Assembly: GCA_003169695.1 (NCBI GenBank)
Contig: PNAS01000035.1
Coordinates: 1 to 51,923, forward strand
Source: Spartobacteria bacterium
Lineage (GTDB): Bacteria > Verrucomicrobiota > Verrucomicrobiia > Chthoniobacterales > UBA10450
Reading direction: 5' to 3'
Length of the DNA stretch: 51,923 nt
Of this stretch, positions 7,934 to 16,225 are shown piece by piece. Each line of letters begins with the position of its first letter. Position 1 is the first letter of the stretch. The notes under the pieces were generated by a model. It searched no databases. It was not told the DNA's origin and saw nothing but the letters and a program-made list of their open reading frames with translations. A program made the translations under genes and the position numbers.

Positions 7934-9380
7934 TTAATTTTCGCTCCAAAATATCTCCAGCGATCACCGGATTTGCTTTGCCATTCGAAAGTTTCATCAC
8001 CTGTCCCTTTAAAAAATTCAGCGAGGTCAGATTGCCCGATTTGAAATCCGCCACCGGCTTCGGATTACCCACAATCACCTGATCGCATAGTGCTTCGATC
8101 GCGGCAGTGTCGCTCAACTGCTCAATTCCTTTCTCCTCGACAATCACCGCCGCGGTCTTGCCGCTCGCGAACATTTCCGCAAATACTTCCTTCGCCTGCT
8201 TCCCGCTGATTTTTCCTCGGTCGATCAAGTTCACCAATTCATTGAGTGCTGGGGGAGGGATCGGGCAGCCGGCGATGGTGCGTCCTTCCCGGGCAAGCGC
8301 GCTTTGCAGATCGTTCAGAATCCAGTTCGCTATGTGCTTCGGCTTCGCGGCGTCTTTTGCGGCCGTCTCAAAATAACTGGCCAGCGCGAGATCATCCGCC
8401 AGGACGCCCGCATCGTACGGACTCACATCGTATTGCTGCACAAAACGGGCACGTTTCGCTTTCGGCAGTTCGGGCAACCGAGCACGCACATCATCGAGCA
8501 ACGCTTCTGTTTTCACGGGGACCAAATCTGGATCAGCGAAATAGCGATAGTCATGCGCGAATTCCTTCGTCCGCATCAGAAACGTTTCGCTCGTTGCATC
8601 ATCCCAACCGCGCGTCTCCTGTGGCAACTTTTCCCCGCGTTCCAGCGCCTGCGTTTGCCGCTGAACTTCGTAGGTCAAAGCGCGCCGAACACCGCTGATC
8701 GAGTTCATATTCTTGATTTCGACTTTCGCGCCGAGCTCCTGCTGCTTCTCCGGGCGCACCGAAATATTGCAATCGCACCGCAACTGGCCCTTCTCCATGT
8801 CGGCGTCGCTTACGCCGCCATAAATCAAGATTTGCTTCAGCGCTGTCAGGAACGCGAACGCCTCGTCGGGCGAATTGATGTCCGGCTGGCTGACGATCTC
8901 CATGAGTGGCGTCCCCGCGCGATTGAAATCGATTCCGGTGCTGCTTGCCAAATGGAAACTTTTCGCGACGTCTTCCTCCAGATGAATGCGGACGAGGCGC
9001 ACCTCTTTGCCCGAGGCCACGATACTTTTCTGGGCGTCCTTGGGATATGCCAGATCATGCAATGGCACCGCGCCATTTTCGCACAACGGCAGATCGTACT
9101 GCGTGATCTGATAGTTCTTCGGCAGGTCCGGATAGAAATAGTTTTTGCGGTCGAACTTTGAGATCGAGGCGATGTCGCAACCAAGCATCAAACCCGTCAG
9201 AACCGTAAGCTTGAGCGCTTCGTGATTCATCACCGGCAGCGCGCCGGGCAAACCCAGGCAGGTCGGACAGGTGTGCGTATTCGGCGGCGCGCCAAATTCC
9301 ACCGGACAAGCGCAGAACATCTTCGAGCGTGTCTTGAGCTGGACGTGAACTTCGAGTCCGATCGTCGTGAGATAGTTCAT
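7929..9380 (-). CDS. gatB: Aspartyl/glutamyl-tRNA amidotransferase subunit B
   Basis: A 483-aa protein with the GatB signature at the start (TTIGLEVHVQLKT), the zinc-site region CACPVEFG...CPTCLGLPGALPVMN, the RAGTPLMEIVS block and a C-terminal YqeY-like tail. GatB activates and transfers ammonia onto mischarged Glu-tRNA(Gln) or Asp-tRNA(Asn) in the GatCAB complex. ATG 9380 is chosen over the frame opening at 9401 because homology begins there. gatA and gatC are not in the window, so the complex is encoded at split loci. An intact asnS in this window suggests asparaginyl-tRNA does not depend on GatCAB. The stop codon falls inside the downstream repeat. Confidence 0.95.
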   Translation of the reverse strand: MNYLTTIGLEVHVQLKTRSKMFCACPVEFGAPPNTHTCPTCLGLPGALPVMNHEALKLTVLTGLMLGCDIASISKFDRKNYFYPDLPKNYQITQYDLPLCENGAVPLHDLAYPKDAQKSIVASGKEVRLVRIHLEEDVAKSFHLASSTGIDFNRAGTPLMEIVSQPDINSPDEAFAFLTALKQILIYGGVSDADMEKGQLRCDCNISVRPEKQQELGAKVEIKNMNSISGVRRALTYEVQRQTQALERGEKLPQETRGWDDATSETFLMRTKEFAHDYRYFADPDLVPVKTEALLDDVRARLPELPKAKRARFVQQYDVSPYDAGVLADDLALASYFETAAKDAAKPKHIANWILNDLQSALAREGRTIAGCPIPPPALNELVNLIDRGKISGKQAKEVFAEMFASGKTAAVIVEEKGIEQLSDTAAIEALCDQVIVGNPKPVADFKSGNLTSLNFLKGQVMKLSNGKANPVIAGDILERKLR

Positions 9381-9409
9381 TCCAAGAGCAGAATTCCTCA
9401 CACAAAGAA

Positions 9410-9856
9410 CACAAAGGTCACAAAGAAATCTCTGGGGGATTTTCCTCGTCCAACTGTCCGTTAATGATTCGCTTGATGCCGTTTTTCAAATGCGCCTCAC
9501 CGAAATTGATCAGGAATCCGAGCTTTAGTCCGCTTAGGCGCAATTGTGTTAGCACTTGCTTGGCGTGGACTGCAGAAAGCGCGGTGACGGACTTGAGTTC
9601 CACTACCACCTTCGATCCGACGAGGAGGTCGGCGCGATAACCTTCTTCAAAAAGGATACCATCGTAAGTTATGGGCATGGGTTTCTGGCGTTCAACAAGA
9701 ACACCGGCTTTCCATAACTCGTGCGCGAGAACGACTTCATAAACAGATTCAAGCAACCCTGGGCCGAGTTTCGTATGCACAATAAATGCCGCGTCGAGAA
9801 TCTTCTTCGCAATCTCATTCTCATGCATCCCGTCGCGTTCCTTTGTGACCTTTGTG
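9410..9856. mobile_element. GxxExxY gene cassette bounded by perfect 16-bp inverted repeats
   Basis: CACAAAGGTCACAAAG at 9410-9425 is matched exactly, inverted, by CTTTGTGACCTTTGTG at 9841-9856. A further CACAAAGAA-type unit sits just outside at 9401. The only gene between the ends is the GxxExxY ORF, whose stop codon lies inside the left repeat. A gene-free, degenerate version of the same inverted structure is at 19931-20004. This arrangement suggests a cassette that moved or is maintained by its ends; no transposase is present and no target duplication was recognised. Confidence 0.6.
9418..9828 (-). CDS. GxxExxY family protein (PD-(D/E)XK-like fold candidate)
   Basis: This 136-aa protein carries the family's GPGLLESVYE motif (GxGLxExxYE) near residues 22-31 and a later EGYRADLLVGSKVVVELKSV block. 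The Asp...ExK spacing of that block looks like a PD-(D/E)XK nuclease core. The family (TIGR04256) has no established function and is often multicopy in Verrucomicrobiota and relatives. The gene lies alone inside a 16-bp perfect inverted repeat, and its last codons (EISL, stop) are written in the repeat sequence. Neighbours gatB and the CvpA-like gene are housekeeping-type and unrelated, which fits insertion. Nuclease activity is inference from motif spacing only. Confidence 0.85.
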   Translation of the reverse strand: MHENEIAKKILDAAFIVHTKLGPGLLESVYEVVLAHELWKAGVLVERQKPMPITYDGILFEEGYRADLLVGSKVVVELKSVTALSAVHAKQVLTQLRLSGLKLGFLINFGEAHLKNGIKRIINGQLDEENPPEISL

Positions 9857-9864
9857 CGAGGCCC

Positions 9865-10800
9865 TCAATTCTTCTTCCCCGCATACTCCAGCGCCTTTTT
9901 CAGATCGAAACGCTTGACGTGCTCGGCCAGCGTCGGGTCGTTGACCGCGTCCACGACTCGCGGATCGCGGAGCAATTCAAAAACGCGGCCTTGTGCGATC
10001 ATCTCGGCAATCTCGGGATCGTTCCGAAGCGCCACGATTTTCGGGTCTTCGCTCAATTCTCGCGCGCCCGGAAAACTGAGAAATCGGCGCGCTGTTTCCG
10101 GGTCGGCCAGAACCGGGCCCATCTCGCCGAGGGTTTGGTATACGCCCGACGGCATCGCGTCCGTTCTTTTCACGACCTCACCGACCGCGCCGAGCTCTAC
10201 GGAATTTTTCAAGCGCGCGAGCAGTGTCATCAACGAATCCGCGTCGAAGGCGGGTTTCGGCGGCGCTTTGTCCGGCAAACGAGACCGCGCCGAGAGACCG
10301 CTCGAATTTCCACTTTTCGGCCGCACCCGCACTTGTGCATCGGCGATGGAGCCGACCGACCGAATACCGATCAATACGAGCCAGATAAAGAAAACCCCAA
10401 AACAAATGCCAACCAGTGCGCCGCTCAGTCCGTAGACCAACCGGACTACGCGGGAGCTTTGTTGCGCGGTGCGTTTAAAAAGAATCGTCCCGAGGCTCGC
10501 GATAACCCCATAAACAGTCACGGCGAGGATCGCCCCGCCGAGCGCCGAAATGACGATGTCCGGCATTTTCAAAGCCGACCGGAGGAGTGGGACGAGGATG
10601 CCGCCGCCGAAATACGCAGCGGCGTAACCAGCCACTACTGCCGCCACGCGCATGAGCTGTCGCATTATTCCGAGGCGCCATCCGCGGATGATCTCAAAGA
10701 GAATCAGAACGATGGCGAACGAAATGAAGACCGCCTGCCAAACCGAAGACCCAGCAATTTCGGATTGCGAATTCTGGATTGCGGAAAGGAAGAGATGCAA
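9865..10800 (-). CDS. CvpA-family membrane protein
   Basis: About 311 aa when started at the TTG at 10800; a longer frame opens at 10962 but that part overlaps aroC and is not CvpA-like. Four hydrophobic segments (VFISFAIVLILFEIIRGW; LMRVAAVVAGYAAAYFGG; VISALGGAILAVTVYGVI; VYGLSGALVGICFGVFFIWLVLIGI) match the CvpA/colicin V production fold. A soluble tail of about 170 residues follows, with repeated short motifs such as LRDPRVVDAVNDPTLAEHVK. CvpA proteins affect envelope integrity or toxin export in other bacteria; the tail here is not explained by that. The first codons lie in an ATTCTGGATTGCGG-type repeat tract, so the true start is uncertain. Confidence 0.75.
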   Translation of the reverse strand: MHLFLSAIQNSQSEIAGSSVWQAVFISFAIVLILFEIIRGWRLGIMRQLMRVAAVVAGYAAAYFGGGILVPLLRSALKMPDIVISALGGAILAVTVYGVIASLGTILFKRTAQQSSRVVRLVYGLSGALVGICFGVFFIWLVLIGIRSVGSIADAQVRVRPKSGNSSGLSARSRLPDKAPPKPAFDADSLMTLLARLKNSVELGAVGEVVKRTDAMPSGVYQTLGEMGPVLADPETARRFLSFPGARELSEDPKIVALRNDPEIAEMIAQGRVFELLRDPRVVDAVNDPTLAEHVKRFDLKKALEYAGKKN

Positions 10801-10828
10801 AGGCGAAGTATCGGGGTTGCGCGGCGTT

Positions 10829-11938
10829 CTAACTCTCCGAAATCCGGTTTTCCAAATCCGAAATCGCCTTCTGCCGCAAGGCGTGATCGCACAGGACGAG
10901 AGCGGCCATCGCTTCGACGATCGGCACGGCGCGGGGCAGGACGCAGGGGTCATGGCGGCCACGCGCGGCCAGCGTTGTTTCCTCGCGCGAGGCTGTCACC
11001 GTTTTTTGATCGCGCGCAATCGTCGAAGTCGGCTTGAACGCGACGCGGAAAAAGATGTCCTCCCCGTTGCTGATGCCGCCTTGCACGCCACCGGAATTAT
11101 TCGTTGTGGTCCGAATCTTCTCCTCCCGCACTTCAAAGGGATCGTTATGTTCCGAGCCTTTCATCCGCGTCGCGGCGAAGCCGGATCCAATCTCGAAGCC
11201 TTTCGAAGCCGGCAAGCTGAGCATCGCCTTCGCAAGGTCAGCTTCCAGTTTATCGAATACTGGCTCACCTAGACCTGCATCGATGCCGCGTATAACGCAT
11301 TCGATCACGCCGCCGACCGAATCGCCTTCAGCGCGCACGGATTGAATCAACGCCGTCATCAGCTCCGCCGCAGCTTCATCCGGACAGCGAACGGCGTTGC
11401 GCTCGACGTCTTCAGTTCGGACAGAAGTTCGATCGATTCGCGCTGACACTTCGTGGATTTGCGTCACATACGCGACAATTTCGAAGCGCTCTTGCAATAG
11501 TTTGCCCAGGAGTTTCTTCGCAACTGCGCCGGCCGCGACGCGCCCAACCGTTTCGCGCGCGGAAGCGCGGCCACCACCCTGCCAGTTTCGGATGCCGTAC
11601 TTCGCTTCGTAGGTGAAGTCGGCGTGGGAAGGCCGGAATGCCGTCTTCATCTCCGAGTACGCTTCCGGCCGCGCATCTTTGTTTTTCACCAGGATCGAGA
11701 TTGGAGTGCCGAGCGTGCGGCCCTCGAAGACGCCGGATAAGATTCGACAGCGGTCGGCTTCACTGCGCGGCGTCACAATCTCGCTTTGGCCGGGACGCCG
11801 CCGGTCGAGGTCGCGCTGGATGTCTTCTTCGCTCAACTCAAGGCGCGGCGGACAACCATCGATGACGACGCCCACTCCACCACCGTGGGATTCCCCCCAG
11901 GTCGTAATGCGAAAAAGCTGTCCGAAGCTGCTGCCCAT
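10829..11938 (-). CDS. aroC: Chorismate synthase
   Basis: A full-length 369-aa protein carrying all three signatures: [16 protein letters not shown] near the N-terminus, [16 protein letters not shown] in the middle, and [20 protein letters not shown] near the C-terminus. It converts EPSP to chorismate with reduced FMN, the last step of the shikimate pathway, in the cytoplasm. The start ATG at 11938 leads directly into [17 protein letters not shown] as expected. It is separated from the upstream transsulfuration gene by a 57-bp near-perfect hairpin repeat, so it may have its own transcript. No other aro genes are nearby. Confidence 0.97.
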   Translation of the reverse strand: MGSSFGQLFRITTWGESHGGGVGVVIDGCPPRLELSEEDIQRDLDRRRPGQSEIVTPRSEADRCRILSGVFEGRTLGTPISILVKNKDARPEAYSEMKTAFRPSHADFTYEAKYGIRNWQGGGRASARETVGRVAAGAVAKKLLGKLLQERFEIVAYVTQIHEVSARIDRTSVRTEDVERNAVRCPDEAAAELMTALIQSVRAEGDSVGGVIECVIRGIDAGLGEPVFDKLEADLAKAMLSLPASKGFEIGSGFAATRMKGSEHNDPFEVREEKIRTTTNNSGGVQGGISNGEDIFFRVAFKPTSTIARDQKTVTASREETTLAARGRHDPCVLPRAVPIVEAMAALVLCDHALRQKAISDLENRISES

Positions 11939-12000
11939 TTGAGCAATCTTAGACGCCGCCTCGCGATTGACAATGTGGGAGCGGCCGGGGCGTTCGGAAA

Positions 12001-12057
12001 TTGTAGGGCGTTTCTGTGAAACGCCGGCACCTGGCGTCTCACAGAGACGCCCTACAA
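12001..12057. repeat. Long hairpin repeat, TGTAGGGCG family
   Basis: The arms 12001-12025 and 12033-12057 are complementary at 23 of 25 positions around a 7-base loop (GGCACCT). The outer ends are TTGTAGGGCG and CGCCCTACAA. It sits between metB-like and aroC genes. A half copy (right arm) is at 22757-22780, a decayed copy near 33276, and a related full unit at 39053-39129. It is likely a dispersed REP-type element that may act as an RNA hairpin. Confidence 0.8.
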
Positions 12058-12067
12058 ATCGATCGAA

Positions 12068-13228
12068 TCAGATCGCCGCGAAACCGGTCCGCAAATCGTC
12101 GATCAAATCGGCGACGTCCTCCACGCCGACCGACAGTCTGACGAGCGAATCGGTGATCCCGAGCGCCGCACGCGTTTCGGGCGGGATCGACCCATGTGTC
12201 ATCAGCGCTGGATGATTGATCAGGCTCTCAACGCCGCCAAGACTTTCCGCGAGCGAAAAGAGATGCGTGTTCTCGAGAAACCGCCGCGTCCCCGCGAGAT
12301 CGGCTTTCAATACGATCGTGACCATGCCGCCGAATCCTCGCATCTGTTTCTTCGCAAGAGCGTGCTGCGGATGTTTCTCCAGTCCCGGATAACGCACGGT
12401 TTCGACCTTCGGTTCCGTCGCGAGCCAGCGCGCGATTTCCAGCGCATTCTCGCAATGCCGCTCCATCCGCAGCGCGAGCGTTTTCAAGCCGCGCAGCGCC
12501 AGAAAACTATCGAACGGTCCCGCAATCGCGCCGACCGCATTTTGGAGAAAGGCAATCTGATCGCCGAGCTCCTTGTTTTCTCCCACGACGATGACGCCAC
12601 CGACCATGTCGGAGTGGCCGTTCAGATACTTTGTCGCGGAATGAATGACCATATCGAATCCAAGTTCGATCGGCCGCTGAATCCACGGGCTGGCAAAAGT
12701 GTTATCGGAGACCGAGATCGCATTGTGCGTGCGTGCGATTTCTGCAACCGCTTCCAAATCGATCAACTTAAGGAGCGGATTGCTCGGTGTCTCGACCCAG
12801 ACCATGCGGGTGTTTGGTCGCATTTCTTTTTCGACCGTTGTCGCATCGGTCATGTCGATAAAAGTGAAATCGAGATTGGCGGAGCGGCGTCGCACCCGCT
12901 CAAAGAGCCGGAAGGTTCCGCCGTAGAGATCATCGCTCACCACGATGTGGGAACCGCTGTCGAGCCCGTCGAGGGCCGTGGCCATCGCCGCGAGCCCCGA
13001 GGCGAAAGCCCAGCCGCGCGTTCCGCTTTCCAGATTGGCAATGCAACGCTCGTAAGCGCAGCGCGTCGGATTGATCGAGCGCGAGTAATCGTAGCCCTTG
13101 TGCCTTCCGGGACTCTGCTGGACGTAAGTCGACGTTTGGTAAATCGGCGTCATAATCGCGCCGGTCGATGGGTCTGGTGATTGCCCGGCGTGGATTACGC
13201 GCGTGGCGATGTCGTGCTGTTTTTTCAT
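12068..13228 (-). CDS. Cystathionine gamma-synthase/lyase, PLP-dependent
   Basis: A 386-aa Cys/Met metabolism PLP enzyme. The PLP lysine lies in HSATKYLNGHSD (Lys 200), with the cofactor aspartate in SVSDNTFASP (Asp 175) and the YSRSINPTR and ASGLAAMAT blocks that bind the phosphate. The family includes cystathionine gamma-synthase (metB), gamma-lyase and related enzymes; sequence alone does not separate them reliably. Because a cystathionine beta-synthase gene lies directly upstream on the same strand, a gamma-lyase role in reverse transsulfuration (cystathionine to cysteine) is favoured as inference. The 133-bp gap to that gene is largely an inverted repeat. Confidence 0.9.
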   Translation of the reverse strand: MKKQHDIATRVIHAGQSPDPSTGAIMTPIYQTSTYVQQSPGRHKGYDYSRSINPTRCAYERCIANLESGTRGWAFASGLAAMATALDGLDSGSHIVVSDDLYGGTFRLFERVRRRSANLDFTFIDMTDATTVEKEMRPNTRMVWVETPSNPLLKLIDLEAVAEIARTHNAISVSDNTFASPWIQRPIELGFDMVIHSATKYLNGHSDMVGGVIVVGENKELGDQIAFLQNAVGAIAGPFDSFLALRGLKTLALRMERHCENALEIARWLATEPKVETVRYPGLEKHPQHALAKKQMRGFGGMVTIVLKADLAGTRRFLENTHLFSLAESLGGVESLINHPALMTHGSIPPETRAALGITDSLVRLSVGVEDVADLIDDLRTGFAAI

Positions 13229-13242
13229 GGGAAAAACTCTCT

Positions 13243-13355
13243 TAACCGCGGATTACGCGGATAGCGCGGATGGAAAACGAAAAGCAAAAGACCGTTCCAT
13301 GCTCGCCGTTCAGTTCCTCTTTCTTCCATCCGCGTCCTCCGCGCAATCCGCGGTT
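13243..13355. repeat. Inverted pair of AACCGCGGATT units
   Basis: The arms 13243-13274 and 13324-13355 are complementary at about 28 of 32 positions, around a 49-base centre. Each arm is a string of CGCGGAT-like words. It occupies the gap between the two transsulfuration genes. A broken unit of the same family lies at 27371-27437. Confidence 0.7.
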
Positions 13356-13361
13356 TCACAT

Positions 13362-14765
13362 TCAGGGCATTTGGCGCCGCAGATAAGAGAGCAGATCGCT
13401 CCGCGTGATCAGCCCGAGAAACTTATTTCCGTCCATGACGATGGCGACGCGGCCACGGTCGAAGACCCCAAGCAGATCCGAGATCTTCGCGGCAGGCGAA
13501 AGCGTTTCGAGCCGATCGGTCATCGCGGTTTTTACGGCGTGGTTAAAATGATCTGGATCGTGATGCACTTTCACGAGCACGTCGGACTCGTCCAGGATCC
13601 CGATCGCGCGCCCGTTTTCATCCACGACCGGCACCTGCGAAACATCCGCAGCGCGCATGCGTTTCACCGCCGTAAGTAGGGTGTCATCAGGCCCGACCGA
13701 AATGACTTCACCTGCTTCATAACGGTGTGAGATTAAATCGCTTAAGTCGCCGTGCGACGGGCGTTGGCCGAATCCCTGCTCGGCCATCCAGAAGTCATTG
13801 TACATCTTCGAGAGGTATTTGTTTCCCGTGTCGCAAACGAAGGTGACGACCCGTTTTTTCGTCGTTTGTTGACGGCAATAGCGCAGGGCACCGGCGAGAA
13901 GCGTGCCGGTCGAAGAGCCGCCGAGAATTCCCTCTTTGCGCAACAGTTCGCGCGCAACTTCGAAGCTCTCCGCATCGTCGATCTCAAACGCATCCGTGAC
14001 ATAAGACATGTCCGCGATGTCCGGAATGAAATCTTCGCCGATGCCTTCAACGGCCCAGGCTCCAGCCGCCTCGAGCTTCCCGGTCTTCACCCACTCGTAA
14101 AGAATCGAACCGGTCGGATCGGCCAGGACCATTTCCAGAGTGGGGTGCACCCGTTCGAAGAAACGACCGAGACCGGTCAACGTGCCTCCTGAACCGACAC
14201 CGACCACGACCGCGTCGAGGTGATGGCCCATCTGCTCCCAAACCTCCGGCCCGGTGCCGCGCTCGTGCGCGAGCGGATTGGCCGGATTGCCGAATTGATT
14301 GACGTAGAATCCGCCCGGGATTTCTTCGGCGAGGCGTGCCGCGACATCTTGATAATATTCCGGATGACCGCGGGTGACGTCGGACCGCGTCAGCCGCACC
14401 TCCGCGCCGAGCGCGCGTACATGCGCGATTTTTTCCTGCGACATCTTGTCAGGGATAACGAGGAGGCAGCGATAGCCTTTTGCGCCCGCGATCAATGCCA
14501 GGCCAAGGCCGGTGTTCCCGGCGGTCGCCTCGATGATGGTGCCGCCCGGCTCCAGTTTCCCTTCGCGCTCCGCCGCCTCGACCATCGCGAGAGCGACACG
14601 GTCTTTGATGGAACCGGTTGGGTTCTGGTTCTCAAGTTTCACAAAAAGCTGGCACGGACCCGTATCCATCCGTGTGATTTCCACGAGCGGCGTGTCGCCA
14701 ATGAGCGAAAGAATCGCGGGCGGTTTGCTACCCGTTGCCGGAGGCACACTCGAAAGCTCGATCAT
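13362..14765 (-). CDS. cbs: Cystathionine beta-synthase with C-terminal CBS pair
   Basis: A 467-aa protein. The PLP fold-type II domain holds the Schiff-base lysine in NPTGSIKDRVALAM (Lys 54), the substrate loop EATAGNTGLGLALIAG and the phosphate loop GVGSGGTLTGLG. Residues about 340-467 are two CBS domains (SVGPDDTLLTAVKRMRAADV; FLGLITRSDLLSYL), which in relatives bind adenosyl ligands and regulate activity. It makes cystathionine from serine and homocysteine, or could act as a cysteine synthase. There is no N-terminal heme-binding segment. The start ATG overlaps the stop of the upstream aspartic protease-like gene by 4 nt, so the two are probably cotranslated. Confidence 0.92.
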   Translation of the reverse strand: MIELSSVPPATGSKPPAILSLIGDTPLVEITRMDTGPCQLFVKLENQNPTGSIKDRVALAMVEAAEREGKLEPGGTIIEATAGNTGLGLALIAGAKGYRCLLVIPDKMSQEKIAHVRALGAEVRLTRSDVTRGHPEYYQDVAARLAEEIPGGFYVNQFGNPANPLAHERGTGPEVWEQMGHHLDAVVVGVGSGGTLTGLGRFFERVHPTLEMVLADPTGSILYEWVKTGKLEAAGAWAVEGIGEDFIPDIADMSYVTDAFEIDDAESFEVARELLRKEGILGGSSTGTLLAGALRYCRQQTTKKRVVTFVCDTGNKYLSKMYNDFWMAEQGFGQRPSHGDLSDLISHRYEAGEVISVGPDDTLLTAVKRMRAADVSQVPVVDENGRAIGILDESDVLVKVHHDPDHFNHAVKTAMTDRLETLSPAAKISDLLGVFDRGRVAIVMDGNKFLGLITRSDLLSYLRRQMP

Positions 14766-15619
14766 GGGATGAAGAGACTCAGCGTTTCGTTCGGATAATC
14801 GAGCGCGACTTTGTAATTGCGCAGAAAATTGTAACCGACAATACCATCGAGCTTCGCGCCAAGAGCGTTGCTGAGCATGGCAAAGAAGTCGGCGACGATC
14901 ACGGCCAGATTGTCGATCCGGGCACCGCCCACCTGAAATGATTGCAAGGCACCGGCGGTGACATTGACATGAGCGCCACCCGTGGTGGCGGCGCCGATCG
15001 GCGAACTCGCCATGCCGAGTTGTTTAGCGAGCTCCGGCGTGATTGCCGTCGTCGATGTGCCAGTGTCGATGGCAAATTGGAACGGACCGCCGCCGTTTGC
15101 GTAGACGTCGACCAGAATGAGCGGCTTGGAGGGGTTGGCCAGACGCATCGCAACTTCGGTGACCGCCGCCGACTGCCCTGCCAACTCGAAGCGTTTAGGG
15201 TCATCCAGGCGAATCTCGCTCTTGCGATAATCGAGCGTGATCCGGAAATGCTTGAGGAAATTGTAGCCGAGGTCGCCGTCGATTTTTGCGCCCACCGTCT
15301 TGCCAATGTGACTCAGATCGACAAGGCCCACATCCACACCGCGCAATTTCGCGGAACCCACAGCAAGCGAACTCACCTTTGCAAGCGAAACGGAGATCGC
15401 GCCTCCCGCGCTTTGACCTTCCTTTGAACCGAGGATCTTGACTCCGAGCCTCTGTCCCAGCTCGGATGAAAGCAGCGAAGTCCCCGCACCCGTATCCAAA
15501 ATGAATTCGAAAGGCCCTTCACCGTTGACTTCAACGGGGAGAAGAATCAGGGGCTGGGTTCCGCCGGCAAGACGGAACTTCACCTTGGCGCTGCTCGGTG
15601 AAAGTGTGGCGGTTGTCAT
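14762..15619 (-). CDS. Tandem retropepsin-like aspartic protease protein
   Basis: A 285-aa protein with two copies of a retropepsin-like (clan AA) domain. Copy one has FILDTGAGTSLLSSEL (Asp 42) and GDLGYNFLKHFRITLDYRKSEI; copy two has FAIDTGTSTTAITPEL (Asp 185) and GIVGYNFLRNYKVALDYPNETL. Each half also has the hydrophobic-Gly element typical of these folds. The internal duplication would let one chain form the two-lobed active site. ATG 15619 is chosen because homology starts there and the spacing to the thioredoxin gene upstream is 14 nt. No signal peptide is evident from this start; a longer frame upstream could supply one. Substrate is unknown. Confidence 0.85.
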   Translation of the reverse strand: MTTATLSPSSAKVKFRLAGGTQPLILLPVEVNGEGPFEFILDTGAGTSLLSSELGQRLGVKILGSKEGQSAGGAISVSLAKVSSLAVGSAKLRGVDVGLVDLSHIGKTVGAKIDGDLGYNFLKHFRITLDYRKSEIRLDDPKRFELAGQSAAVTEVAMRLANPSKPLILVDVYANGGGPFQFAIDTGTSTTAITPELAKQLGMASSPIGAATTGGAHVNVTAGALQSFQVGGARIDNLAVIVADFFAMLSNALGAKLDGIVGYNFLRNYKVALDYPNETLSLFIP

Positions 15620-15633
15620 TGCAGGGTCTTCTA

Positions 15634-16125
15634 CTAATGCGACCACTCGGAGTTGCTGTCCGCGAGAAACTGCTGCAGCACATCGAAGCGCACTTCCCCG
15701 TAATTCAGCGCATAGCGCAAATCGCCGCCTTTGAAAATCCACGTGGTGGGAATCCAACTGAGCGGCAAATCAAGGAAGCGCTTGATTCTGCCGGCGCCGC
15801 GCGGGCCAGGGTCGGCCACGATGGTCACGTTAGGTTGGCCGGCGATCTCGAATTTCGTTAACATCGCCCGGCCATCTTCGCCGCCGTTCCAGACCGAGAC
15901 AAAGTAGAATTTAACCTGCGGATTCGCTTTGATCGTTTTGATCCACCCGCCGCTTTTCAACTCCGCCTGGCAATTCGAACACCAGGGCGCCCAAAGATGA
16001 ACGACGCTTAAACCTGGCGCTTTGACTGCTTCCGCAAGCTGCTGCTCCGCGGGAGAGGCCGCGAAGAGAGCAGCGCCGCCGATCATCGAAAGCAAAAGAC
16101 CAAGCAAAACGAATCTCATTTTCAT
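15634..16125 (-). CDS. Secreted thioredoxin-like protein
   Basis: A 163-aa protein with an N-terminal signal peptide (FVLLGLLLSMIGGAALFAA) and a thioredoxin fold whose active site is WAPWCSNCQ, a CxxC of the TlpA/ResA kind. The cis-Pro region is IPTTWIFKGG. It probably acts in the periplasm as a thiol-disulfide exchanger. It is the first gene of a minus-strand run with the retropepsin-like and cystathionine beta-synthase genes (14-nt gap, then 4-nt overlap), so sulfur chemistry may link them; that link is inference. A second ATG two codons in is an equal start choice. Confidence 0.88.
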   Translation of the reverse strand: MKMRFVLLGLLLSMIGGAALFAASPAEQQLAEAVKAPGLSVVHLWAPWCSNCQAELKSGGWIKTIKANPQVKFYFVSVWNGGEDGRAMLTKFEIAGQPNVTIVADPGPRGAGRIKRFLDLPLSWIPTTWIFKGGDLRYALNYGEVRFDVLQQFLADSNSEWSH

Positions 16126-16225
16126 AAAAGCAGTCCAGTTGAAGCGTGCTGAAAAGCACTTCGAAGACGAGCCTAATATGCGGAGAAATCAGCGCTGCTC
16201 AAGATTCGTGCGCGTCAGAACCATC

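Noticed and set aside
9721..11037. Long plus-strand open frame across the CvpA and aroC region
   Set aside because: It is antisense to aroC and the CvpA-like gene, both supported by motifs, and it runs through repeats.
12194..13180. Long plus-strand frame opposite the cystathionine gamma-synthase gene
   Set aside because: It is a shadow of the minus-strand PLP enzyme; the residues show Arg/His/Asp-rich composition and no fold pattern.
13203..13679. Plus-strand ORF starting in TADYADSADG
   Set aside because: The start is simply the CGCGGAT repeat in translation and the rest is antisense to the cystathionine beta-synthase gene.
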